A stretch of 64,000 nucleotides of DNA. Source: Pusillimonas minor (GTDB taxonomy: Bacteria; Pseudomonadota; Gammaproteobacteria; Burkholderiales; Burkholderiaceae_B). Each line of letters starts with the position of its first letter. Position 1 is the first letter of the stretch. A program made the position numbers and the translations under genes. Where the stretch lies: positions 308,955 through 372,954 of the forward strand of contig NZ_JACJUU010000003.1 of assembly GCF_014237865.1 (NCBI RefSeq), given 5' to 3'. The notes below the pieces were generated by a model. The model worked only from the letters and a program-made list of their open reading frames with translations, was not told the origin of the DNA and made no database searches. Shown here one piece after another: positions 46,218-54,970 of this stretch.

Positions 46218-46222
46218 CTGAG

Positions 46223-47041
46223 TTAGCGCCCAGGCACTGCCGCCAGCCGGGGCAGCACACGACACGCCGTGTGCCAAGTGGTTTCAATAACGTGTTCAAC
46301 CGGCATGTCACGCAAGCCGGCTAGCGTTATGGCAATATGCGCAACCTCGGCCGGTTCGTTTCGGGCAGGCGGCCCGCCGGGCGTGCCCAACCATGCCGGC
46401 GCAATATCCGGTGCATCGGTTTCAAGCACCAGGCTGTCTAAAGGCAACTGTGTTGCCAAGCGGCGGATTTGCAATGCGCGGGTAAATGTCATGGCACCGC
46501 CTATGCCCAACGCAAAACCCTGGTCTATAAACTGTCCCGCCTGCTGAAAGCTGCCATTGAAGGCGTGCGCAATACCGCCGATGCGCCCGCGTTTACGCAG
46601 CCCCTGCAGCAACAAGTCTTGTGACTTGCGCACATGCAACAGCACCGGCAAACCAAACCGATGCGCCAGATCGAGCTGGGCTTCGTAAAACCGTTGTTGC
46701 TTCGCCCGCATGGCGGGCTCGCACAATTCGGGCACAAAAAAATCAAGGCCAATTTCTCCCACGGCGACCAGACGCGGGTCGTTGATATGCGCCTGCAGCC
46801 ATTGCGCCAGCGTGTCCAGGTCATGCGTCTGGGCGCGCGGCACATACATGGGGTGGATGCCCAGGGCATACGCCCCGCCCTTAAGCGCGTGGGCCAATGT
46901 CTGCACCGCCCTAAAATTGACCACCTCAACGGCCGGCAAAACAATACCCTGCACGCCCTTCTGGCTGGCCCGTGCAATGACGGCCTCGCGGTCGTTATTG
47001 AACTCGGCCGCGTCAAGATGGCAATGGGTATCAATCAGCAT
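46223..47041 (-). CDS. TatD-family metal-dependent hydrolase (YcfH-like)
   Basis: TIM-barrel deoxyribonuclease-like hydrolase of 272 aa. Metal ligands appear in LIDTHCHLDAAEF, AVGEIGLDFF, PVLLHVRKS and LVLETDAPDIAP. Family members act as 3'-5' DNases or D-aminoacyl-tRNA deacylases. It lies 23 bases downstream of lolD, so it is likely co-transcribed with lolC-lolD. Length is normal. Confidence 0.93.
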   Translation of the reverse strand: MLIDTHCHLDAAEFNNDREAVIARASQKGVQGIVLPAVEVVNFRAVQTLAHALKGGAYALGIHPMYVPRAQTHDLDTLAQWLQAHINDPRLVAVGEIGLDFFVPELCEPAMRAKQQRFYEAQLDLAHRFGLPVLLHVRKSQDLLLQGLRKRGRIGGIAHAFNGSFQQAGQFIDQGFALGIGGAMTFTRALQIRRLATQLPLDSLVLETDAPDIAPAWLGTPGGPPARNEPAEVAHIAITLAGLRDMPVEHVIETTWHTACRVLPRLAAVPGR

Positions 47042-47064
47042 GACCAGCGTCTGCCAACAGGCTG

Positions 47065-47781
47065 TTAATGCGTTGCGTGGTACTGCTCGGCCTCGACCAG
47101 ACGGCCATCGACCATATACAGTTGCCGGTGCGCCAACGCGGCCAATGCCTGGTCGTGGGTAACGATGGCAAAGGCAGTACCCGATTCGCGGTTGACGCGT
47201 ACCAGCAGGTCGAACATAGACTGCGCGGTATGCCTGTCGAGGTTACCGGTAGGCTCGTCGGCCAGCACGCAAGCCGGCCGGGTAACCAGGGCGCGCGCCA
47301 AGGCAACGCGCTGGCGTTCGCCGCCCGACAACTGACCGGGGAAGTGGGCCACGCGGTGCGACAACCCCACCTGCTCTAGCACGGCCGCAGCTTGCTCGCG
47401 CGCGTGCGGGCGCTTTTCTCCCCGAACAATCAATGGCATGGCTACGTTGTCGAGCGCCGAAAACTCGGGCAGCAAATGGTGAAACTGGTACACAAAACCT
47501 AAAGCCTGGTTGCGCAAAGCACTGCGCCGTGCCTCTGACAAGCCCGCAGTAGGTTCGTTATTAACGCGCACTTCGCCGCCCGAGGGTTGATCGAGCAAAC
47601 CCAGGGCATGCAATAAGGTGCTTTTGCCCGAACCAGAAGCGCCGACAATGGCCACCATTTCGCCAGGCGCCACATGTAAACTGACGCCGCGCAGCACGTC
47701 GATGCGGCTGCCGCCCTCGTCATAATGCTTGGTCAGGTTTTCGGCATCGAGCACATTGGCTTGTTGAACAACATCAGTCAT
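47065..47781 (-). CDS. lolD: Lipoprotein-releasing ABC transporter ATPase LolD
   Basis: ATPase that powers release of outer-membrane lipoproteins from the inner membrane; 238 aa. Walker A is GASGSGKSTLLHALG, the signature motif is LSGGERQRVALARAL, and Walker B is CVLADEPTGNLD. The LolD-type segment FVYQFHHLLPEFSALDNV is clear and distinguishes it from MacB-type ATPases. It overlaps lolC by 8 bases. Confidence 0.95.
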   Translation of the reverse strand: MTDVVQQANVLDAENLTKHYDEGGSRIDVLRGVSLHVAPGEMVAIVGASGSGKSTLLHALGLLDQPSGGEVRVNNEPTAGLSEARRSALRNQALGFVYQFHHLLPEFSALDNVAMPLIVRGEKRPHAREQAAAVLEQVGLSHRVAHFPGQLSGGERQRVALARALVTRPACVLADEPTGNLDRHTAQSMFDLLVRVNRESGTAFAIVTHDQALAALAHRQLYMVDGRLVEAEQYHATH

Positions 47782-49048
47782 GACGCAACACCTGCGCAGG
47801 TTGAAGGCGCGAGGCGCGCCAGCTGGGGTACAAGGTGGCCAGCAACGACATCACCAAAGACGTCAGGCCGATAATCAGCATATCGCTTGACTGCGGATTA
47901 GACGGCAGTTCGCTGATGAAATAAATTTGCTGAGGTAGAAACTCAATACCCATGAGGTTTTCGATAAAGGGCACAATCACGTCGATGTTATAGGCCACCA
48001 ACGCGCCCAGGCCTACGCCCACAGCGGTACCCACCACGCCAATCAAGGCCCCTTGTATAAGAAAAATACGGGCGATGTCGGCCGGCGTGGCACCAATGGT
48101 GCGCAAAATGGCAATATCAGACTGCTTGTCTTTCACCGCCATCACCAATGACGACAGCAAATTAAATGCCGCGACCGCCACAATCAGGGCCAGTATCAGG
48201 AACATCATGCGCTTTTCGGTCTGAACGGCAGCAAACCAGGTGCGGTTGTTTTGCGTCCAGTCGCTGGCCCGTACATAAGGCGGCAATGCCTGCATCAGTT
48301 CGCGCGCCACCACCGGCGCCTGCTGCATGTCGGTAATGCGAAGCCGCACACCGCTGATGCCGCTATCGCGAAATACCCGGGCGGCGTCCTCGACGTTAAC
48401 GAAGGCCAACGAGACGTCGTATTCGTAGTAGCCCGAAGAGTACACGCCACCCACCGTAAACTGGCGCATGCGCGGGGTGAACCCGGCCGGCGACACCGCG
48501 CCCTGCGGAGCCAGCACCATCACCGTGTCGCCTACGGTAACCCCAAGCGAACGGGCCAACTGGTTGCCCAGCACAATATTGAAGGCGCCAGGGGTCAGGC
48601 TGTCGAGCGAGCCATCGACCATTTGGCCGCGCAGGTCGGACACGGCCGCTTCGGCCGCCGGGTCGACGCCGCGAATTTGCGCGCCGTTTAAAGACTCACC
48701 CCGCGCCACCATGGCCTGGGCCGAGACAAACGGCGCCTCGCCGGTAATGGCCGGGTTGGCGGACGCGGCCTGATCGGCGATAGACCGCCACTGCTCAAGT
48801 ACTTGCATGGGTGAGGCGCTGGGCACGAAAAGCTCGATGTGCGGCAGCACCGACAGCATGCGGTCGCGCACCTGGGTTTGGAAACCGTTCATGACCGACA
48901 ACACAATAATGAGCGCCGCCACGCCCAGGGCAATACCCGCCATCGACGTACCCGCAATGAACGAGACAAAGCGATCGCGTTTGCGGGCTCGCCCCCGGGC
49001 ACGTGCCAGGCCCGCATACCGGGCCCCTATCCAGAAAACATACGACAT
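47774..49048 (-). CDS. lolC: Lipoprotein-releasing system permease LolC/LolE family
   Basis: Inner-membrane permease of 424 aa with four helices: one near residue 35-55, a large periplasmic domain (about 60-270), then three helices. Family features include GTSMAGIALGVAALIIVLSVMNGF and AILRTIGATPADIARIFLIQGALIG. Only one LolC/E-type gene is present here, so the complex may be a homodimeric LolF-type arrangement with LolD, unless a second gene exists elsewhere. The clients would include the lipoproteins encoded in this window. Confidence 0.93.
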   Translation of the reverse strand: MSYVFWIGARYAGLARARGRARKRDRFVSFIAGTSMAGIALGVAALIIVLSVMNGFQTQVRDRMLSVLPHIELFVPSASPMQVLEQWRSIADQAASANPAITGEAPFVSAQAMVARGESLNGAQIRGVDPAAEAAVSDLRGQMVDGSLDSLTPGAFNIVLGNQLARSLGVTVGDTVMVLAPQGAVSPAGFTPRMRQFTVGGVYSSGYYEYDVSLAFVNVEDAARVFRDSGISGVRLRITDMQQAPVVARELMQALPPYVRASDWTQNNRTWFAAVQTEKRMMFLILALIVAVAAFNLLSSLVMAVKDKQSDIAILRTIGATPADIARIFLIQGALIGVVGTAVGVGLGALVAYNIDVIVPFIENLMGIEFLPQQIYFISELPSNPQSSDMLIIGLTSLVMSLLATLYPSWRASRLQPAQVLRHD

Positions 49049-49089
49049 CAGTCAGATCACCACGTTGTCATTAACACTACAATACGACC

Positions 49090-50019
49090 ATGCAGATCGT
49101 CATCCCCGGTGCGCTGCCCAACCCGGGCACCGCGCGCGAACTCACCCCGCACCTTGTAAAAACAGCACCCAACCTGGTGCGCCGTTTTGAGGGCAGCCAT
49201 GCCCGCAGCACGCAAATCAACCTGCTGGACACCGCCTGCACCAGCCTGGAATACTGGCTGCTGCTGCACCACGGCTTTGTACCCGAAAGCGGCCAGAACA
49301 TGTCGGCCGGCCTGGGGCCGCTGTGGGCTCAACCCCCTGTCGCGCCCGACCAAGCCATATGGCTGGCCGAGCTGGTACATGTTTCGCCGTCGCGAGACGG
49401 CGCCGGTTTATTGCCTGCTGCGCAACTGGCCATTACGCCAGAGCAGAGTTTAGCCTTATTCCAGGCCGCCAAACCCTTGTTCGATGCACCCGGTTTCGAA
49501 CTGACACACACCGGTGCCGCACGTTGGCGCATTACTTTGCCTGCCGACATTTTGCCGGCCAGCGTCAGCCCGCAACTGGTCAGCGCCACGCGTGTCAACG
49601 ACTGGTGGCCGCAAGACACGGCCACCCGGCCATTGCGGCGCCTGGTCAACGAATTGCAAATGACGTGGTACGAACACCCGGTCAATCAGGAACGCGCGCA
49701 AATGGGGTTGGCGCCCATCAACAGCCTTTGGGTTTTTGGCGGCGCATCTCCTGCGCAGCTGACCCGGCCCGATGCAGGGGGTTTCGAGATCTGGTACGAG
49801 GCAGAAGCTGCCTTTGCGCAATCAGACTGGGCCGCGTGGCTGCAGGCTATGGCCGCCTTCAATACCCGGGTTGCCGGCCTGGGGCCTGATGCGCACCTGG
49901 TATTGCTGGGCGAAGACCGTATCGTTACCCTTGAACCCCCGAGCCTGGGGCAGCGCCTGTTGCGCCTGCTGCCAGGCCGCACCAACTGGAGTCACTGGTG
50001 GTCACCCCGAAACTCGTAA
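49090..50019 (+). CDS. RpfE-type conserved protein of unknown function
   Basis: Protein of 309 aa resembling the RpfE-type proteins encoded next to recJ in Xanthomonas and many betaproteobacteria. Some databases describe the family as phosphoglycerate-mutase-related, but I see no clear catalytic motif. Recognisable blocks are TSLEYWLLLHHGF, WLAELVHVSPSRDGAGLL, LVNELQMTWYEHPVNQERA and INSLWVFGGASPA. No signal peptide or membrane segment is seen. The recJ GTG start lies 22 bases before its stop, so the two are coupled; the functional link is unknown. Confidence 0.75.
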   Translation: MQIVIPGALPNPGTARELTPHLVKTAPNLVRRFEGSHARSTQINLLDTACTSLEYWLLLHHGFVPESGQNMSAGLGPLWAQPPVAPDQAIWLAELVHVSPSRDGAGLLPAAQLAITPEQSLALFQAAKPLFDAPGFELTHTGAARWRITLPADILPASVSPQLVSATRVNDWWPQDTATRPLRRLVNELQMTWYEHPVNQERAQMGLAPINSLWVFGGASPAQLTRPDAGGFEIWYEAEAAFAQSDWAAWLQAMAAFNTRVAGLGPDAHLVLLGEDRIVTLEPPSLGQRLLRLLPGRTNWSHWWSPRNS

Positions 50020-51716
50020 CACGTCCGGCCAACGACAAAGCCGCAGAACAACTCACTGCCGCCGGCGTACACCCTTTGCTGGCACGACTTTGGGCTGCAA
50101 GAGGCGTGAGCAACCCCGACGAAACCGGACAGCAATGGGCCAACCTGATTCCTCCGCGCACCCTGACCCATGTCGACACGGCGGCTCAATGGCTGGCCGA
50201 CGCTATCGATCAGCGCAAGAAGCTGTTGATCATCGCCGACTACGACTGCGATGGCGCCACCGCCTGCGCAGTAGCCGTGCGTGCGCTGCGCAGTATGGGT
50301 GCCCTGGTCAACTACCTGGTGCCCAACCGTTTTGAAACGGGCTATGGGTTGTCACCCGAAGTGGTCGCCCTGGCCGAACGCCACCCGTCGGGCAAACCCG
50401 ACATCCTGGTCACCGTCGACAATGGCATTGCCAGCGTTGACGGCGTCGAGGCCGCCTTGGCCGCCGGCATCGAGGTATTAGTCACCGACCACCATTTGCC
50501 GGGCGACGTTTTGCCTCGGGCCCGGGCCATCGTCAACCCCAATCAACCGGGCTGCGGCTTTCCGTCAAAGAACCTGGCGGGCGTGGGGGTTATTTTTTAC
50601 TTAATGCTGGCCCTGCGGGCCGAACTTCGCGCACGCGGCATCTACCCGGCCAATGGCGGCCCCAGGCTCGACCAACTGGCCGACCTGGTTGCTTTGGGCA
50701 CGGTCGCCGACGTCGTCAAACTCGACGGCAACAACCGGCTGCTGGTCACACAAGGGCTCGACAAAATGCGGCGGGGCCAGATGCAGCCCGGCCTTCGTGC
50801 GCTGTTTGCGGTAGCCGGCCGTAACCCGGTACAAGCCAGCGCGTTCGACCTGGGTTTTGCACTGGGCCCACGCATTAATGCCGCCGGGCGTCTGGCCGAC
50901 ATGAGCCTGGGCATCGAGTGCCTGATTACCGACGACGAAAATTACGCCTTAAGGCTGGCCCGCGAACTCGACGGCATTAACCAGCAGCGTCGTGGCATTG
51001 AAACCGAAATGCAAGAGCAGGCGCTGTCGAACCTTGAGGCCGCTCACCAGCCAGAACGGGCCAGCGTCTGTGTGTATCACCCAGACTGGCACCAGGGCGT
51101 AGTAGGCCTGGTCGCGTCCCGGCTTAAAGAAGCCTACTGGCGCCCTACCCTGGCGTTCGCCCGTGCCGGCGACGACGAGCTGCGCGGCTCCGGCCGGTCC
51201 ATTCCCGACGTTCATCTGCGCGACGTACTCGACCTGGTGTCCAAGCGTTTGCCGGGCGCCATTCTGAAGTTTGGCGGGCACGCCATGGCTGCGGGTCTGA
51301 CCCTGCGCGAATCAGCCTATGCTCAGTTTCAGGACGCTTTTGACGACGCTGTGCGCACGTTGTCGGGTAAATCATTCTTCGAACCCATCATCGAAACCGA
51401 CGGCTCGCTGGAAACCGGTTACGCCAACGCCGATGTTGCCGGCCTGTTGCAACAGCAGGTATGGGGCGCCGGCTTCCCCGCACCTGTGTTTCGCGATACG
51501 TTCTGGGTCAGGCATCAGCGCCTTCTGAAAGACAAGCACCTGAAGCTTAGCCTGGAGCGCGGCCACCAGCGTTTTGACGCCATCTGGTTCAACCACCCCG
51601 AAACACTGCCCGAATGCATTGACGCGGCCTACCGGCTTGATCAGAACGTCTGGAATGGCATGGTCAGCGCACAATTGATCATCGAGTACGCCGGCCCCGC
51701 CCAAGACGCGGCATAA
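49998..51716 (+). CDS. recJ: Single-stranded-DNA-specific exonuclease RecJ
   Basis: 5'-3' exonuclease for recombination and mismatch repair, 572 aa. The DHH-family motifs are visible: IIADYDCDGATACAVAVRAL, VTVDNGI, VTDHHLPGD and the DHHA1 region (KFGGHAMAAGLTLRES). It starts at GTG 49998, inside the upstream gene; the conserved N-terminal segment begins about ten residues later. Length is normal for RecJ. Confidence 0.95.
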   Translation: MVTPKLVTRPANDKAAEQLTAAGVHPLLARLWAARGVSNPDETGQQWANLIPPRTLTHVDTAAQWLADAIDQRKKLLIIADYDCDGATACAVAVRALRSMGALVNYLVPNRFETGYGLSPEVVALAERHPSGKPDILVTVDNGIASVDGVEAALAAGIEVLVTDHHLPGDVLPRARAIVNPNQPGCGFPSKNLAGVGVIFYLMLALRAELRARGIYPANGGPRLDQLADLVALGTVADVVKLDGNNRLLVTQGLDKMRRGQMQPGLRALFAVAGRNPVQASAFDLGFALGPRINAAGRLADMSLGIECLITDDENYALRLARELDGINQQRRGIETEMQEQALSNLEAAHQPERASVCVYHPDWHQGVVGLVASRLKEAYWRPTLAFARAGDDELRGSGRSIPDVHLRDVLDLVSKRLPGAILKFGGHAMAAGLTLRESAYAQFQDAFDDAVRTLSGKSFFEPIIETDGSLETGYANADVAGLLQQQVWGAGFPAPVFRDTFWVRHQRLLKDKHLKLSLERGHQRFDAIWFNHPETLPECIDAAYRLDQNVWNGMVSAQLIIEYAGPAQDAA

Positions 51717-51842
51717 CCCGCTTCGCAATGACGCATCAACGCCGACAACGGCAGCGCAGCCAGGTCTGACCTGGCCGCGTCAGACACGATAGCGTCTGCA
51801 ACATCAGGTTGCAGCACCGCGTTGAACCGGCCGCACGGCGCA

Positions 51843-51871
51843 TTGCAACCCTTGCAAAATGGACCTATATT
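51843..51871 (+). promoter_or_regulatory. Candidate promoter of hsp20-lon
   Basis: TTGCAA and TATATT are separated by 17 bases. An alternative sigma-32 reading (TTGCAA, 15 bases, CCTATATT) only partly matches the heat-shock consensus, so sigma factor use is uncertain. Confidence 0.5.
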
Positions 51872-51880
51872 ATTGACATC

Positions 51881-51950
51881 GGCGGGGTCTGTACCCCGCC
51901 ACACGACATGGCCCGGGGGCCGCCCCTTCGGGTCCATTCAGCCTCTGAAT
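51881..51950 (+). promoter_or_regulatory. Structured 5' leader of hsp20
   Basis: A strong hairpin GGCGGGGT/ACCCCGCC (51881-51900) is followed by GC-rich sequence that can fold in several ways and by ATTCAG/CTGAAT (51936-51950). The AGGA ribosome-binding site lies just after the last stem. RNA thermometers often control small heat-shock proteins, but I see no ROSE-type UYGCU motif. Confidence 0.4.
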
Positions 51951-51967
51951 TTGCCCAGGATGTCGCC

Positions 51968-52372
51968 ATGGCCCATCGTAAAACCGTCAACACCATGTGG
52001 CTCGACGCGGTCAGTATGCTCGATCGCGCCGACCAGCTGCATCGCCAGTTCTTCAGGTTGGGCAGCGCCCAAACCCGTGGCCCGTCGTGGGAACCCCCCG
52101 CCGATATTTTCGAGACACCCGACACGCTTTCGGTCATGGTTGCACTGCCCGGCATTGCTTCCGACAACCTTCAGGTCACCATCGAAAATGATGTATTACA
52201 TATTCATGCCCATCGCCCCATGCCCGGCCCCCGGGGCGCGCACCTGAAGCGGCTGGAAATCCCCTACGGCCACTTCGAACGACATATCCGGCTACCCTCC
52301 GGGCATTTCCAGATCCAGGACTCCAGCCTGAGCCAGGGTTGCCTGACCCTGACCTTGAAAAAACTGCGTTGA
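51968..52372 (+). CDS. Hsp20-family small heat-shock protein
   Basis: Alpha-crystallin-domain chaperone, 134 aa. The domain spans about residues 40-134 (WEPPADIFETPDTLSVMVALPG, then IENDVLHIHAHRP), and the last strand is GCLTLTLKK. The C-terminal IXI motif typical of oligomeric Hsp20 is missing, since the protein ends a few residues after LTLKK. The ATG at 51968 has AGGA seven bases upstream. lon starts 14 bases after its stop, so the two probably form a stress operon. Confidence 0.9.
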   Translation: MAHRKTVNTMWLDAVSMLDRADQLHRQFFRLGSAQTRGPSWEPPADIFETPDTLSVMVALPGIASDNLQVTIENDVLHIHAHRPMPGPRGAHLKRLEIPYGHFERHIRLPSGHFQIQDSSLSQGCLTLTLKKLR

Positions 52373-52386
52373 ATCAGGAGGTTGCC

Positions 52387-54882
52387 ATGACAAACCCCGA
52401 CCGCAGCCTTGCCCCACACACGTCCCTGTCGTCCGATGCGCCGTCATTCGTCACCGGGCCGGCGGCCGAACGCCCGGCCACCGCGCCTCAGGCCGTCGAC
52501 GATTTGAATATTCCTGAAGACGCCCTGATCCTGATCCCCGTGCGTAACTTTGTACTGTTTCCGGAACTGGTCGTCCCCATAGGCCTCGGGCGCGAAACCT
52601 CGATTGCGGCCGCGCAGGCGGCAGCGCGCAGCAACCGGCCCGTCGGGATCATCCAGCAAAAAGACCCTGAGATTGATGAACCGGGCCAGGACGACCTGTA
52701 CGAAGTGGGTACCAGCGCCAGCATCTTGCGATACATCACCACGCCCGACAACAACCACCACGTCATCTGCCAGGGCGAACAGCGCTTTCGTATCCTCAAG
52801 CTGCTGGACGGGTTCCCGTTCAAGGTCGCCCAGGTTGAGCGCTATACCGAGCCCGACGTCGATTCGCCCGACATCGATGCACGCATGCTGCAGCTGAAAA
52901 CACGCACCGACGCCGTCATCGCCTTGCTGCCCGATGCCCCGGAAGCCTTGTCAGGCATTGTCAAGAACATCACCTCCCCGGCTATTTTTGCCGATTTCGT
53001 CGCCGGCATGATCGATATCAAGCCGGCAGAAAAGCAAGAAATTCTGGATACCTTCGACCTGAAAACGCGGCTTGACAAGGTTCTTGCCCACCTCGACCGT
53101 CTCGATCAGGTGCTTCGTATACGGCAAGCCATTGCCGAAGAAACCAAAGAGCGCGTTGACGACCGGCAACGCGAGTATCTGCTGCGCGAACAGCTGAAAA
53201 CCATCCGCGAGCAACTGGGTGAAGACGACGAGCAAGGCGCAGACATTGCCGAACTACGCGAAAAAATAGAGCGGGCCAGGCTGCCAGAGGCCGCCAACGA
53301 TGCCGCTCGCAAAGCGCTGAAGCGGCTTGAACAGATGTCTGACGCGTCGGCTGAATACAGCATGCAGCGCACGTATCTGGAGTGGCTGATCGAACTGCCC
53401 TGGCACGTTGAGGCCGAGGCGCCTATCGACATTGCCAAGGCCCGCGACATCCTTGACGCCGACCACTACGGCCTGACCAAAATCAAAAAGAGAATTCTTG
53501 AGTACCTGGCGGTGCGCAAACTGAACCCCGACGGCCGCAGCCCTATTTTGTGTTTTACGGGGCCGCCGGGTGTGGGCAAAACGTCGTTAGGCCAAAGCAT
53601 TGCGCGGGCAACAGGCCGCAAGTTTGCCAGACTGGGGCTCGGTGGCGTACACGACGAAGCCGAAATCCGCGGGCATCGGCGCACCTATATTGGCGCCCTG
53701 CCCGGCAACATTATCCAGGCCATACACAAGGCCGGCGCCCGCAACTGCGTGCTGATGCTCGATGAAATCGACAAACTGGCCGCCAGTGCCCACGGCGACC
53801 CGGCGGCCGCCCTGCTCGAGGTACTCGACCCCGAACAAAACAACGAATTCCGCGACAATTATCTGGGCATCGGCTTTGACCTGTCGAAGGTGCTGTTCAT
53901 TACCACCGCCAATGTGCTCGACAACATCCCGGGCCCCTTGCGCGACCGCATGGAGGTCATCGCGCTGCAAGGCTACACCCCCGACGAAAAACACCAGATT
54001 GCCGTACGTTACCTGCTCGACCGACAGCGCAAGGCTAACGGTCTGACCCCGGTGCAGTGCCAGGTTGACGACGACGTCATCGACGCCATTATTCAGGGTT
54101 ATACCCGCGAAGCCGGTGTGCGCAATCTTGAGCGCGAACTGGGCAGTGTCTGCCGTTACGCCGCCATGGCCATTGCCGAAAACCGCCAGAGCCAGGTGCA
54201 TGTCACAACGGCCTTGCTCCCCGACATCCTTGGGCCCGTCAGGTTCGAAAACGAAGTGGCCATGCGCACCAGCTTGCCCGGCGTCGCCACCGGCCTGGCC
54301 TGGACGCCGGTCGGCGGCGACATCCTGTTCATAGAAGCCAGCCGGACACCGGGCAGCGGCCGTCTGATTCTGACGGGGCAACTGGGCGACGTCATGAAAG
54401 AAAGCGCCCAGGCTGCGCTGACCTTGGTCAAAGCCCACTTCGAGACATTTGGCTTACCTCGCGACTACTTCGACAAACACGATATCCATGTGCACGTGCC
54501 GGCCGGCGCCATCCCCAAAGACGGCCCCAGCGCAGGTGTTGCCATGTATACCGCACTGGCCTCCCTGATCAGCAACCGCCCTATTCATGCCAACCTGGCC
54601 ATGACCGGCGAAATCAGCTTGCGCGGCCTGGTACTGCCGGTGGGGGGTATCAAAGAAAAACTGCTCGCCGCCCTTCAGGCCGGCATCAAGCGCGTGATGC
54701 TGCCCGCCCGCAATGCCAAAGACCTTGACGACCTGCCCGCACAAGCCCGCGAACAGCTGGACATTGTTTTGCTGGACAACGTTGACCAGGCCATAGAAAT
54801 CGCGCTTGAAGCGCCGGTCGTGCCCGCCAATGAAGACGACCCCGCTCACCCCAAGCGCATCTGGCGCTGGTCACCGCCCTGA
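52387..54882 (+). CDS. lon: ATP-dependent Lon protease
   Basis: Lon-A type protease, 831 aa. An N-terminal disordered extension (about residues 1-40) precedes the LON substrate-binding domain (LILIPVRNFVLFPELVVPIG), a coiled coil (about 200-300), the AAA+ module with Walker A GPPGVGKTS and Walker B CVLMLDEIDKL, and the protease domain with the catalytic Ser in KDGPSAGVAM and Lys in GGIKEKLLA. Burkholderiales usually have a main lon beside clpX; this copy sits with hsp20 and is probably a second, stress-linked Lon. An AGGAGG site lies five bases before the ATG. Confidence 0.95.
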   Translation: MTNPDRSLAPHTSLSSDAPSFVTGPAAERPATAPQAVDDLNIPEDALILIPVRNFVLFPELVVPIGLGRETSIAAAQAAARSNRPVGIIQQKDPEIDEPGQDDLYEVGTSASILRYITTPDNNHHVICQGEQRFRILKLLDGFPFKVAQVERYTEPDVDSPDIDARMLQLKTRTDAVIALLPDAPEALSGIVKNITSPAIFADFVAGMIDIKPAEKQEILDTFDLKTRLDKVLAHLDRLDQVLRIRQAIAEETKERVDDRQREYLLREQLKTIREQLGEDDEQGADIAELREKIERARLPEAANDAARKALKRLEQMSDASAEYSMQRTYLEWLIELPWHVEAEAPIDIAKARDILDADHYGLTKIKKRILEYLAVRKLNPDGRSPILCFTGPPGVGKTSLGQSIARATGRKFARLGLGGVHDEAEIRGHRRTYIGALPGNIIQAIHKAGARNCVLMLDEIDKLAASAHGDPAAALLEVLDPEQNNEFRDNYLGIGFDLSKVLFITTANVLDNIPGPLRDRMEVIALQGYTPDEKHQIAVRYLLDRQRKANGLTPVQCQVDDDVIDAIIQGYTREAGVRNLERELGSVCRYAAMAIAENRQSQVHVTTALLPDILGPVRFENEVAMRTSLPGVATGLAWTPVGGDILFIEASRTPGSGRLILTGQLGDVMKESAQAALTLVKAHFETFGLPRDYFDKHDIHVHVPAGAIPKDGPSAGVAMYTALASLISNRPIHANLAMTGEISLRGLVLPVGGIKEKLLAALQAGIKRVMLPARNAKDLDDLPAQAREQLDIVLLDNVDQAIEIALEAPVVPANEDDPAHPKRIWRWSPP

Positions 54883-54942
54883 ACGTAAAGGCCACGCCCA
54901 AAAATATGCCTTGACCGGCCGGTACCGCTTCGAACACGGCGC

Positions 54943-54960
54943 ATGGCTCGCCTGAGCCAT
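54943..54960. terminator. Hairpin between lon and the dehydrogenase gene
   Basis: ATGGCTC/GAGCCAT with a GCCT tetraloop lies between the convergent stop codons. Only scattered T residues follow, so it is a weak terminator candidate. Confidence 0.4.
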
Positions 54961-54970
54961 TGCTTATGGC

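Noticed and set aside
51873..51878. TTGACA downstream of the hsp20 -10 box
   Set aside because: No matching -10 hexamer at 16-18 bases; the following sequence is the GC hairpin.
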